From assembly GCA_020726505.1 (NCBI GenBank), contig JAHLEZ010000009.1, positions 1,178,001 to 1,242,000 on the forward strand: a stretch of DNA of 64,000 bases, given 5' to 3'. The position numbers and the translations under genes are program-made. The notes under the pieces are model-generated. The model did not search any database, was not told the origin of the DNA, and saw only the letters and a list, made by a program, of their open reading frames with translations. Shown here in pieces: positions 1-9,113 of this stretch (its first letter is position 1; the number at the start of each line of letters is the position of its first letter). This DNA comes from Leptodontidium sp. MPI-SDFR-AT-0119. Taxonomy: Eukaryota > Ascomycota > Leotiomycetes > Helotiales > Leptodontidiaceae.

Positions 1-1490
1 GTCTAGTAGACGTAAAGGCAATAGGCTATATCGTAATAGAACTAATACAGAAATATTATAAAGACAATAGCGCTATTAGCTTAAAAGACTTTAGTAAGTA
101 CTTATCTAATAGTAATATAGTCGACTTTCTTGCCGCCACTACATCCGCTACCTTAGTAAAGGAGCTCCTTCGGGTGAGTAGCCCCTTAACTAAGACTATC
201 TTGTATTTCCGCTTATATATTCTAGTATAAGCTTTTATAAAATAATATTTAAAAGGAATAGCTTAAATAACTTATTAAAATCGCAACTACTACCCACGTT
301 AGATTCAAGTATAACGAAGGGAAGTGGGAAGCTTAGAGTTTCATAAGAAGTAATTTATTCTTTAAGGCAATTAAAGAAAAGGTAAGGTTTGTGAAAATAC
401 GATTAGGATTAAAAAATTCAATATATATCTTAATATAACGCCGCTGCTATTGACACATTTATTTTGTGTGAGAGAGAAATATAATTAGAGATCATATGAC
501 TAAGTTAACTTCTCTGAAAATGACTTAAATCGCGAGAATTCGTAGTACTTAGACACGGCATAATAGGGGCTTTAATTAAATATTAAGTGATAGCTTATTT
601 CTTATTAGCCTACCTCCCGAGTATGAAATCTGAAAGATAGAGAATGATGGTGTGAATGATGATTCTATTGAGGGGGCATTTCTAGGTCTATATAACTACT
701 TTGAGTACCGAGTACCAAGCTCTCGCATCGGTTATTAGCTCTGTATCAAGTTACTAGCTTTGTATCAGAGGCTCGCATCGGTTATTAGCTTCGTATCAAG
801 TTACTAGCTTTGTATCAGAGGCTCGCATCGGTTATTAGCTTCGTATCAAGTTACTAGCTTTGTATCAGAGGCTCGCATCGGTTATTGGCTTTGTATCAAG
901 TTACTAGCTTTGTATCAAAGGCTCGCATCGGTTATTGGCTTTGTATCAAGTTACTAGCTTTGTATCAAAGGCTCGCATCGGTTATTAGGCTCGCATATGG
1001 CTAGTATTCTTATAAAATCAGTCTTATGTACGCTCTACTAGAAAGTATTCGTCCTTTGTAGCTAAAGAGGTAATGCCTTAATTAGGAAATGGAACTACGC
1101 TTAAATAGAGGTTTACTTAGGCTAGGCTTTAGATACTCCGGGAGCTTATTCCCTAGACAAATATATAAGTATATACCTTATAAAGAAAGGCTGCCTTAAG
1201 ACCTCCTTAATAACCTAAGGGAGGTAGTATCTTAACTAAGGAAATTCTTTACGACCTTATTATCTTTAATAATATATCTTTAGTATTTGAAGCACGCTTT
1301 TCTTTAGGTTAATTATATAAACACTTATTTTAACCTTAATTAAGTTCGCAAGCTTACTTAAAATATATTATTACTATCTATAAACAGCCTACTTAATAAA
1401 TAACCGCCACCCGCGAGACGTAACTTATTATTTCTCCTAAGAGAAGCCTACGATTGTTCCATGAGCACTAATTTTATCGCTTATACGTTA
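1..1490. other. RIP-like AT-rich decayed DNA, no gene recognised
   Basis: TpA-rich sequence with stops in all frames and few CpA/TpG steps, typical of repeat-induced point mutation. Apart from the minisatellite at 721-996 I recognise no gene or transposon domain here. It is presumably the remnant of a repeat. Confidence 0.6.
721..996. repeat. 50-bp minisatellite, 5 full copies plus a partial
   Basis: Five consecutive 50-bp units start at 721, 771, 821, 871 and 921, with a partial sixth from 971. Each unit opens with CTCGCATCGGTTATT and holds two related half-units that both end in GTATCA followed by AG. Units differ at a few positions, such as TTAGCTTCG against TTGGCTTTG and CAGAG against CAAAG. 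No coding role is visible. Confidence 0.93.
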
Positions 1491-1494
1491 CTAG

Positions 1495-2190
1495 TGTTTC
1501 CCGGATTTCGGAAACTTCCCCTTGAATTACGAAATAAAATCTAGAATATAGTTATACTCTCTCGTATAATTATTATTACCCCTAAACTAGATCCAGAAAA
1601 TTTCACTAGCGAGGTAGAAATCTAAATAAAGTCAATTACAATTCGAAGTGTGTATTAAGAGTCTTAAAGGGAAGCTTTAAGAGGATATAAGACAGTCACC
1701 TTCTCTAATAAGAACATCACCTTTACTTATATCGACTAGTCTCGAGACATTATTTTTCTAGATCTTCTTAAGGAGTATATAAATATTAACAAGATAGTAG
1801 GCGTTCTCGGCATATCTTTTCGATTAGTACAAACTCTTGTAATTAAGATAAGAGTATATTATTTCTGGGGCCTCACTACGTTCTTAAGGCAGTCTAATAA
1901 GCTTTAAAAGTTAATTTTTGTAGACGAAACCAAGAACTTACCTTTCTTATATAATAAGAATGTGAGCTTATATCTAGTAGATCTTAACTTATAGAGTTTT
2001 ATTAAAGGAAATCTGACGGACTTCTCTGAAAGCTATTAATTTTTTAAAGAAGGGACTTAGATTAAGTTAACGGAATCACATGAGCTTAACTTGATTAGAG
2101 CTAGGTAATAGGAAATGTCAATCGAAAACATTTCTATAGTTAGACGATTAATAGAGCGGGGAGAAAAGTACTTTTTATTACTTCCTCTTG
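1495..2190 (+). pseudogene. RIP-degraded 2EXR-domain gene
   Basis: One frame reads FRKLPLELRNKI followed by a TAG where Trp is expected, the opening of the fungal 2EXR domain (F..LP.ELR.KIW). It goes on to SVY*ES*REALRGYKTV, matching the conserved 'cRESReeAL' step with Gln-type stops, and then IDxSRDIIFLDLL. All interruptions are TAA or TAG, consistent with C-to-T or G-to-A change. 2EXR proteins are an abundant fungal family with no established biochemical role. The assignment rests on these motifs; the 5' limit and any introns are not resolved. Confidence 0.6.
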
Positions 2191-2199
2191 CTTAAGCTA

Positions 2200-2906
2200 T
2201 TAATTCGACTTTCTTAACTATTAGCCTTAGTCAATGTATTCATCTTCACGAGAACATACAATTGAAACAGAAGACGTGAACAAGTAAGAACGGAAATCTG
2301 GAGACAGCCATATTCCCAAAACCATGGCCAGTAGACTCTGCACAGTACAGCCAATAATACTCTCGTCCAATTTCTTAAATAAATTCAGAACTGCAATGAG
2401 CTTAAAATCTCCCAATCCTATGCGGATACAGCTGGTCCATCAGTATCACGTTATTTCGCCGTCTGATGGGGTACTAACTCGAAATTTAAAGTCATAGGCA
2501 GAAGTGCTGATTGCCAAACACATGAGGTATACTGACCACGCCGTCTATTGACATTCCAAGATCGCCCTGAGTTTGATTGCCATACTTGCAGGGTGGCCAC
2601 TGAAGCTTTCTTTGTAGAAGATTTGAAAATGGACTCAGGCCTCAGAAAGAAAAGCTTGGAAGCCATCGATCAAGATGATGACAGTTGGTGGACAAGGCAA
2701 GCCATTTGGAGTTTCCTTTTACAACCACCTAACATAATGCTTAGTAACTATTATAATATGATGGTGAACTCTAGTTATCTTCGGCTTTTGTATATAACAC
2801 AACAAACCACGCCGATTTATGGGGTGCCTCACTTACTGGATTCGATGTTAGTGGCTCCTGATGGGGAATAAACTTGCTTATTCTCGCGTCGCGTCTGAAT
2901 GTCCAT
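2200..2906. other. Non-RIP sequence 3' of the SesA-TM gene, no confident gene
   Basis: Base composition changes abruptly near 2220 from TpA-rich to balanced DNA. Short open frames exist on both strands, the longest being 107 codons at 2548-2871 plus, but none shows a recognisable domain, splice structure or low-complexity pattern. The stretch most likely holds the 3' untranslated region and downstream flank of the minus-strand gene ending at 2907. Confidence 0.5.
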
Positions 2907-5900
2907 TCATCTTTCCACTCCTATCATGATCATACACGCCCAGAATGTCCCTATTAGAGCCACAGCAGTAAATAAAGGGACAGACGCATTTTGCAGATCT
3001 CCACCATGGTCCCATGCAAACAGCCATAGAAACCAGAACACAACTGCCGGGATCAAAAGTAACAGGTGATAAATCACCACGCCAAGAAGGGATCGCACCT
3101 CTCTAGCACGAAGTCCCCATAACCTTCCTCTCGTGTCGCCACCCCTTTCTAAATAGATGAGTCTCTTTGGAATACGGTCAACGACGTATGTGCTTCGAGA
3201 ATTTGGTCTCCAGCATTTATGATAAGCTTTAGGGAGCACACATCTCCGGGAACATGCGTAGAATCGGTGCTTGAACTCGTGCTTGCTGACGGGCCTGTCG
3301 TTCTCCGCTGGCTTAGGAATATACTCGTAGAGCTTATCAGTATGAGGGGGAAGGGGGACGACATCATCTGGCTCGATAAACTCATCATCGCCCGTCTTCT
3401 CAAACTATCGATATTAGCATGGGAGTCCTGATCTGTTGCGGTCATTTGATTTACCTCAAAAAAGTCACAGTGTGAGTATCTCCACACGCTAAAATAAAAC
3501 GCAAAAATACCACGCAATTTGATATACTCCTCTCGTAGGTCGCCGAAGAACTTTTCATCTCTGTAATCTTGGACTAGTATTTGTCCAAGGCCAAAGTCGC
3601 TCCATGATCTTGCGCCAAGTAGAACATGAAATGTCTTATGCAATTGCGTCTGTACATTGGTACCTGTGCTTGTGGATGGTATTGGTGGTATTGGTCGGCT
3701 AGGTGCCGAGGAAGATGTTTCGCCACTCGGATTTTGTTGACTAGGCTGAACTCCTGCATGTGGAGAAAGAAAAGCATTCATATCACTCGAAGCTACTTCT
3801 AGAATTTCACCTCTAGAGACATCTTGGACGCCGAGAGAGGCTTTAAGGATCCGGGCTGCTTGAGCTGCGAAGTAGGTGGGAGCAATTTCTGAACGACGTT
3901 CACCGCAAGACTACTAGAGAATTAGAAATAGCTATGCATGGTTTCTAAAACATATTACTTACACAGTCCCATTGGATATAAGACTGCCCCGAGGAAAGAT
4001 GTCGTGTGGGTGGATTCAGGGGCCACCAGTCCCATGCGCCTTTTGTAAGATCCTCAAGTTTGCACTTGAGGCTGTTCGCCCAGCTCTCATCTTCTTTCTG
4101 CGACACGTAGAAATTTGTGGTTGGTAGCGTAGATAACTCCGTCGCAACCTGCTGTAGAGCTTGATGAGACATCCCTGAAAGTAGTTGTTGACGCTTAGGG
4201 CTACTGAGCCGCTTCAGTAATCGAGAAAACTGGACTTGAATACTGCTTCTACTGTTGTCGTGAATGAATTGTCGTAAATTCTCGCGAAGCCGGAGGTAAG
4301 CGGCACTGGATGTCATGAAATGCCTCATCTTGTCTAGAGTCGCAAAAGTAGGATCCTGAGCTGTATCCGGACCAGATTGCATGTCGGAAGGGTTGCTGTC
4401 GCTATTGATATCGTCATCGTAAGGCTCAGACGAGATTTCCCCGGGAACTTGACTTCTGAGCAGCTTTTCTAATATCTCCTCTCCATTTGATCCCAATCTT
4501 TTATCACGTTTGAGACTGGCAAAGGTGAACTCGCCTGGTAAATCAAATGGAACCAGTCTTCTGCGAATATTGTATGCAATACGCTTCGCTCTTTTTGCGA
4601 CGAAGGCAGCTGTTATTTTCTTGTCATTGCTGTCTGCTTCGATTTTCAAATTGAGAGAGAAATGCCACAAAAGACGGCCGAAATTTCGTTGAAATCTTTT
4701 TGGCCCAATTTGATTGTGATTTATTGCCTCCCGGAATAGGACTTTGAGGAATTCGTCGTTTACCATTAGGTCCACCACCTGTTCTTCTCCGGAGAGCTGA
4801 ACAAGACTCGCGTCGTCCGTCGTTTTGGAAGACACAGATAAATTGTCGGCAGACATTACAGAAGGAGCAAACGATTCGAGGCTAGGTTGTCCAGAAGAAT
4901 TTTCATCGGAGTCTTCATCGGAGTCTTCATCGGACTTTTCATCGGAGACAGGCAAAGATAATGCAACGTCATCAATCTGCATGTCGCTCAGATTTTGGAC
5001 GTTGGGGCTTTGTAGAGCAATACCGATCGCATAGGATGCTGCCTGCAGGTGGCCTTCCCTTTCGAAGTATTCGGCGGAACTCCCTGCTGAGCGGTCATGA
5101 TCGCGACCTCCGCGTTGGTCTAAGACTCCGAGTCAGCAAAATTTATCGACTACCTGTTCTGCTTGAAAAGGACACACATACCCGGCATCGAGTCTCTCTT
5201 CTTGTCCGCATCCAGTACCTTCCGAGAAAAAACAATATCTGCCTCCTCCCGGTGATCTTCAACGACTTCGAATTGTACTACCGATGGCTCTGGGATGTCC
5301 TTTGAGAAACAAGTAACGCGTACAGCTCCCTCTTGATTAGGATATAGTTCACAGCGTCGGGATGCAGTTTCAAGCATGACATGTTTCTCATGTTCGTCGG
5401 AAATGGAATAAGGTATGAGGAGTCTTCCATTCTTGTATTTTTCGCACGTATTCAACAAGACGGTGACGTATCCTTCATCCTTTGGATCGCCCTATCAAAG
5501 AATCAGCTTCCATATCAACACTCCTATTCATGGACGATATACCTCCCTAGACAGGGAAGCATACGCAGAGTCCGACTGGGCTCTCTCCGCTCCTAATGGC
5601 GGCGGCGCGTGTTGCGGATTGTCCTGCTCCACCTCTTCCCCTGTTATGATACAACGGAATCTCTTAAAGGATCGCAACCAGTCTGCAGAATCCGGTATAG
5701 TAAGGCTAGCGTTACCATATGTGAGGCAGAATTTCAACGAGGACCACACGCTCATCATTTCGATGGGGAGGTCTCTGCTATTGGCAAGGGCCAGAACAGC
5801 AGCGATATGTTCCCTGGACGCATCGCGCATTCCGTCCTTCTGTTCCTCTGTGATCGCACGGCGTATGTTTCGAAAGAGATGCATTGCTTCGGTCTCATCT

Positions 5901-6685
5901 ATAGTTGTGGTATCAATTTTCCTTATCGCGAGTGTAAATTTGAAGATTGACCAGGTTGTATTGTCAGGGATGTCGCTATTCGCAGCTTGCAAAAGGAAAT
6001 CGATATGGTTTAATGGAGTTGCCATTACTAAGGAGTCAATATGCGTTTCATTGTTGCTTTGGATGAAAGGCCTTATCGGAGTGTTCTGTTGATGTAATCC
6101 AGATGATGAGCGAGCTGTTTGGTGATGAGGGTTGTTGTTATTTTGGGCGCCACTGCCATAATGTGCGTACGCAGGCATTTGCTCGAAGCCATCGGGGAGG
6201 GAAGGCTCCATCTCAGTCACCTCCTCAACAGCCTTTGCCAGCTGTTTTTTCGTTCTTGGGGTTGTCACTTCTGGAAACCTCGTTGCTAAAGCCTGCAAGT
6301 CGTCAAGTATGCCCCCAACCAAATTCTCCACACGACCACGTTTTCCAATAGTCCAAGCAGCTTTCATATATCGGTCCCACCTCGTTTCACCCTCTTCTAG
6401 TATGACCTTTTCAAACAACTTTTTGAGTTGTGTGGCTTGAGCTTCGCAGTTTTCTAAAGTAGGTGTAAATGCAGTCTCTGTTGCTGCGTCCGCTGCGTTG
6501 AGGTATCTCTTCGCATCTTCGAGGAGCGTTGAGATAAGATGGAGTTTTGTTGCTGACTTCTTGAAGTTTGTTGGAAGTTCAGCTTCATCTTTGATACCCT
6601 CGTAGACTTGGTTAGTAGCATCAATGTCCGATATGATGTTAGATATTATGTCAAGAGCAAGGCCTGCTGCTTTGATGCCTGACAT
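2907..6685 (-). CDS. SesA-like N-terminus fused to W-C-CG module and C-terminal membrane anchor
   Basis: Predicted exons on the minus strand are 6685-5543, 5491-5182, 5125-3963, 3910-3455 and 3404-2907. The introns are 50-56 bp with donors GTATAT, GTATGT, GTAAGT and GTAAAT, and phases agree throughout, giving about 1189 residues. Residues 1-175 are a SesA-type helical domain closely matching the N-termini of the NLRs at 22967 and 45768. A short SGAQNNNN stretch (177-184) is all that remains of the N/Q/G-rich motif present in those paralogues. The middle is acidic and Ser-rich (DSDEDSDE) and unrecognised. It is followed by WDWWPL...IQWDC/SCGERR spanning intron 3, a pattern I know from fungal proteins of unknown function. 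The C-terminus has YLERGGDTRGRLWG, two hydrophobic segments and GDLQNASVP between them, so a membrane-anchored protein is likely. No nucleotide-binding domain is present. Function is unknown; a role beside the NLRs is inference. Confidence 0.8.
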
Positions 6686-7070
6686 CCTTATCGTATGAAA
6701 GCTAGTAGTAATTAGGAACACGTAGTGCAAACTCGAAGGGTTCCTTACAAGGCTGCGAACGAGAATAGCACCTGTCAGATGTTCACAGGAGTGTCGTCTT
6801 TAGGGATACAAGAGGGCTAGAGCAAGATGATACACTACGTATATACGCAGTCACGATAATGATAATTCTGGGTGTAGATTACGATATGATAGGGGTGTAA
6901 ATGGAAGCATGATAAGGTAGATGGGGACGGGGTGATCTGCGGGCCCGGCCCAAATACTACTAGCGTCTTGGAGAAGCGCTGCCTATTTTTAGGACGAATT
7001 ACTGTAAGGCTGAATTAACGGTACCTGGGTACTTGAGATCAGTCTGACGACACGTGATGAGCCCCGACTT
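6686..7070 (-). promoter_or_regulatory. Upstream region shared with the NLR at 45.8 kb
   Basis: The DNA directly upstream of the SesA-TM start matches the region upstream of the NLR gene at 45768 almost base for base in blocks. Examples are CATCCTTATCGTATGAAAGC at the start codon, CCTATTTTTAGGACGAA near 6980 and ACACGTGAT near 7056. A weaker version of the GATCTG...GGCCC...AGCG block lies upstream of the NLR at 22967. This holds the presumed promoter. Transcription start and regulators are unknown. Confidence 0.6.
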
Positions 7071-7180
7071 TTCTCCTGGTCGAAGATGTTTGGGCAGTGT
7101 CACTAGTTGTTATACCTGTTGATCAGCTCAGAAAGTACAGACTTCCTCGTAGGTTAGTGGGTCGGTTTTATGCTATCATA

Positions 7181-7240
7181 CGGTTGCTAACAAAATCGGC
7201 TTCCTCTCAAACTCAACGAACTCTGCGCCGCGATTTTCGG
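7181..7240 (+). repeat. Terminal-repeat-like sequence related to the 41.8/46.3 kb inverted repeats
   Basis: After a TA at 7179-7180 the sequence CGGTTGCTAACAAAATCGGC continues as TTCCTCTC. It matches the inverted repeat ends at 41838 and 46294, which read CAGTCGCTTACAAAATCGGC then TTCCCCTC. It points rightward, away from the SesA-TM gene. I found no partner copy to its right, so this may be a solo transposon end. Confidence 0.55.
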
Positions 7241-7431
7241 CGCTAAGTTCGGGGCGTTTGGCCGAAGCATTCCACATGCGACCTGAGCGCAACCTTATAG
7301 AGAAGGGCCCATCGCAGTCATGTCTAAGTACGGCAACAGCTATCTTAGCAGGCATCCGACAGTCGAAGATCAGCTAGGTACTCTCGATCCCCCCACCGAG
7401 CCCACCCAAATTAACTCCTTGTGACTATTTA

Positions 7432-7645
7432 GTGGCATCCCCTCTTTCGAAAGATTCCGACGATAAGCATTATTCTATTCGTACGTCAAACCGTTCTGCG
7501 CCAGGCAGGGCTAGTCACGACCTCAACAATGCCCTCCAAGCAGCAGCAGCAGCAAAGGGGGACACCGAGACAGTGAAGATGCTGCTACAGAATGGTGCAG
7601 ACGCCAGCGCTAAAGGTGGGCGATACGGGAATGCCCGATACGTGA
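7432..7645 (+). pseudogene. Ankyrin-repeat gene fragment
   Basis: The frame reads ALQAAAAAKGDTETVKMLL then QNGADASAKGGRYGNA. This is one ankyrin repeat of the fungal NLR/ankyrin type, in which the next repeat normally starts with 'LQAA' straight after GNA. Here homology stops there and the sequence passes into TpA-rich decayed DNA with stops. The short N-terminal part (MASPLSKDSDDKHYS) has no recognised domain. It is best read as the 5' or internal remnant of a larger ankyrin gene cut off by repeat DNA; an independent 74-residue protein is unlikely. Confidence 0.55.
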
Positions 7646-7659
7646 CTGACCTCTAAGTA

Positions 7660-8352
7660 AAAGCTCTCTAAAGAGCGGCAGGAGATAGGCGAGCCGTAAA
7701 ATCGGACGCTATATTTAAGAACTCGAGTCAAGAGTTTAACGGCGAGTTATAGCCGCTAGAGAATACTTTATTAAAAAGTCTGTACTATAAAAAGCCTAGT
7801 CATTGTACTATTAGATATAAACTAACGTAGGAACTACTATTATATTTAAGGAAATTTTTCCCCGCCAAGTAGCGTCTCGGAAGTATCTTAGTACTAACCG
7901 GAGGCACTGTCGATACTTTTAAATCAAGCTGTAAGGACTACCTCGAGTACACATTCTTACCTATTAGTCTTTTTGTTTTAGAATGCTTTAAAAAGATATT
8001 CCTAGACCTCGACGCTAGTAAGTTCTAGTGGTTTATCTTATTGAATAGATTCAACTAACATAATATATATAGCTCTTGGCTTAGAATATTCGATTGAGGA
8101 CAAACTTATAGAGATTAGCGACATTTACTAGAGATATAATACTATTCCCGACTCCTTGTGACGACTGACGCTCATGGCAGTACGACCGGTAGGTGAATAG
8201 CTTTACCACCGGGCCAGTGGGCCCAAAAGGGTACATGAATTGGTTGGAGGCCAATTCAGCTATTCGACTATATCAGGGGTACGATCCTAGGTCGTAACAC
8301 TCCTCTAATAGAGATCTTGTATTTATTTCCTCTATATCGTGTAAAGTTACGG
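7660..8352. other. Decayed DNA between ankyrin fragment and hAT-derived element
   Basis: Mostly TpA-rich with stops in every frame. A GC-richer patch at about 8150-8300 holds GGGCCAGTGGGCCC and other short palindromic steps but no recognisable RNA or protein gene. Nothing else is seen. Confidence 0.5.
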
Positions 8353-8910
8353 CAGCGTAAAAAATGATTAGATTAGATTAGATTAATGACTATTAATCTA
8401 AATCTAATCAAGTAAAATTTTAATTAATCAAATTCTAATCTAATCTAATCTAATTAATCAAGAATTAATCGATTAATTTGATTAATAAAAGAGCCGCATC
8501 CTAATTAAGTTTAGATTCTGGAAACTAAACCAGAAAGGGTTAGTATATACTAAAAATAGATTTAGCTATAGTTTTAGAAGCTTGGCTAATTTAGATTAGG
8601 CGAGGATTAATCCTTTAACTTATTTATTTTATATATAATATACGATTAATAAGCTAATTAATAAAAGATAATACGCTAGTAAGTTCATAAATAGACTATT
8701 AATAGTAATTTCTATTTTAGGATTAAAATTCGTAATATTTTATTAATAATATTATAAGTTAGTTATTATTCAAATTAATCTAAATTAATCTAGATTAATT
8801 AATCTAATTCTAATCTAATCAAGTCAATTTTTCATTAATCTAATTCTAATTTAATCAAATCAATTAATCAGATTATTAATCGATTAGCTTGATTAATTTT
8901 GCTTACGCTG
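8353..8910. mobile_element. Non-autonomous hAT element (558 bp), deletion derivative of the 46.8-kb hAT family
   Basis: The element begins CAGCGTAAAAAATGATTAG and ends GCTTACGCTG, so the tips are inverted (CAGCGTAA/TTACGCTG). Both subterminal regions are packed with direct and inverted copies of GATTAGATTAG-like motifs. The left end is the reverse complement of 60460-60673 and the right end that of 46764-46920, the two ends of the large hAT element downstream, and part of its interior also matches 50100-50370. It has no coding capacity. I see no convincing 8-bp target duplication. Confidence 0.8.
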
Positions 8911-9113
8911 ATCTCCTGTAACGTAGTTGTCTCGCTGTTCAGAATTATAGCCATGTAAAGAGTAATATTTAGCTAACTACTAAGAATCAGATAATAATTT
9001 TAGCCTTCCAGATAAACAGCTATTAGCGATAATTGACCTCGTCGGCGAAATATTGTACGATTCTACCCGGTGGCTGGAAACAATGGCACTCGCATTGGCC
9101 TTACCTACAACTC
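8911..9113. other. Spacer, probable 3' region of the HET gene
   Basis: Balanced composition returns at about 8911, directly after the hAT-derived element. The stretch probably holds the 3' untranslated region of the HET gene that ends at 9114. No other feature is seen. Confidence 0.4.

Noticed and set aside
2548..2871. 107-codon plus-strand frame.
   Set aside because: No recognisable motif and it lies in the probable 3' region of the opposite-strand gene; too weak to call.
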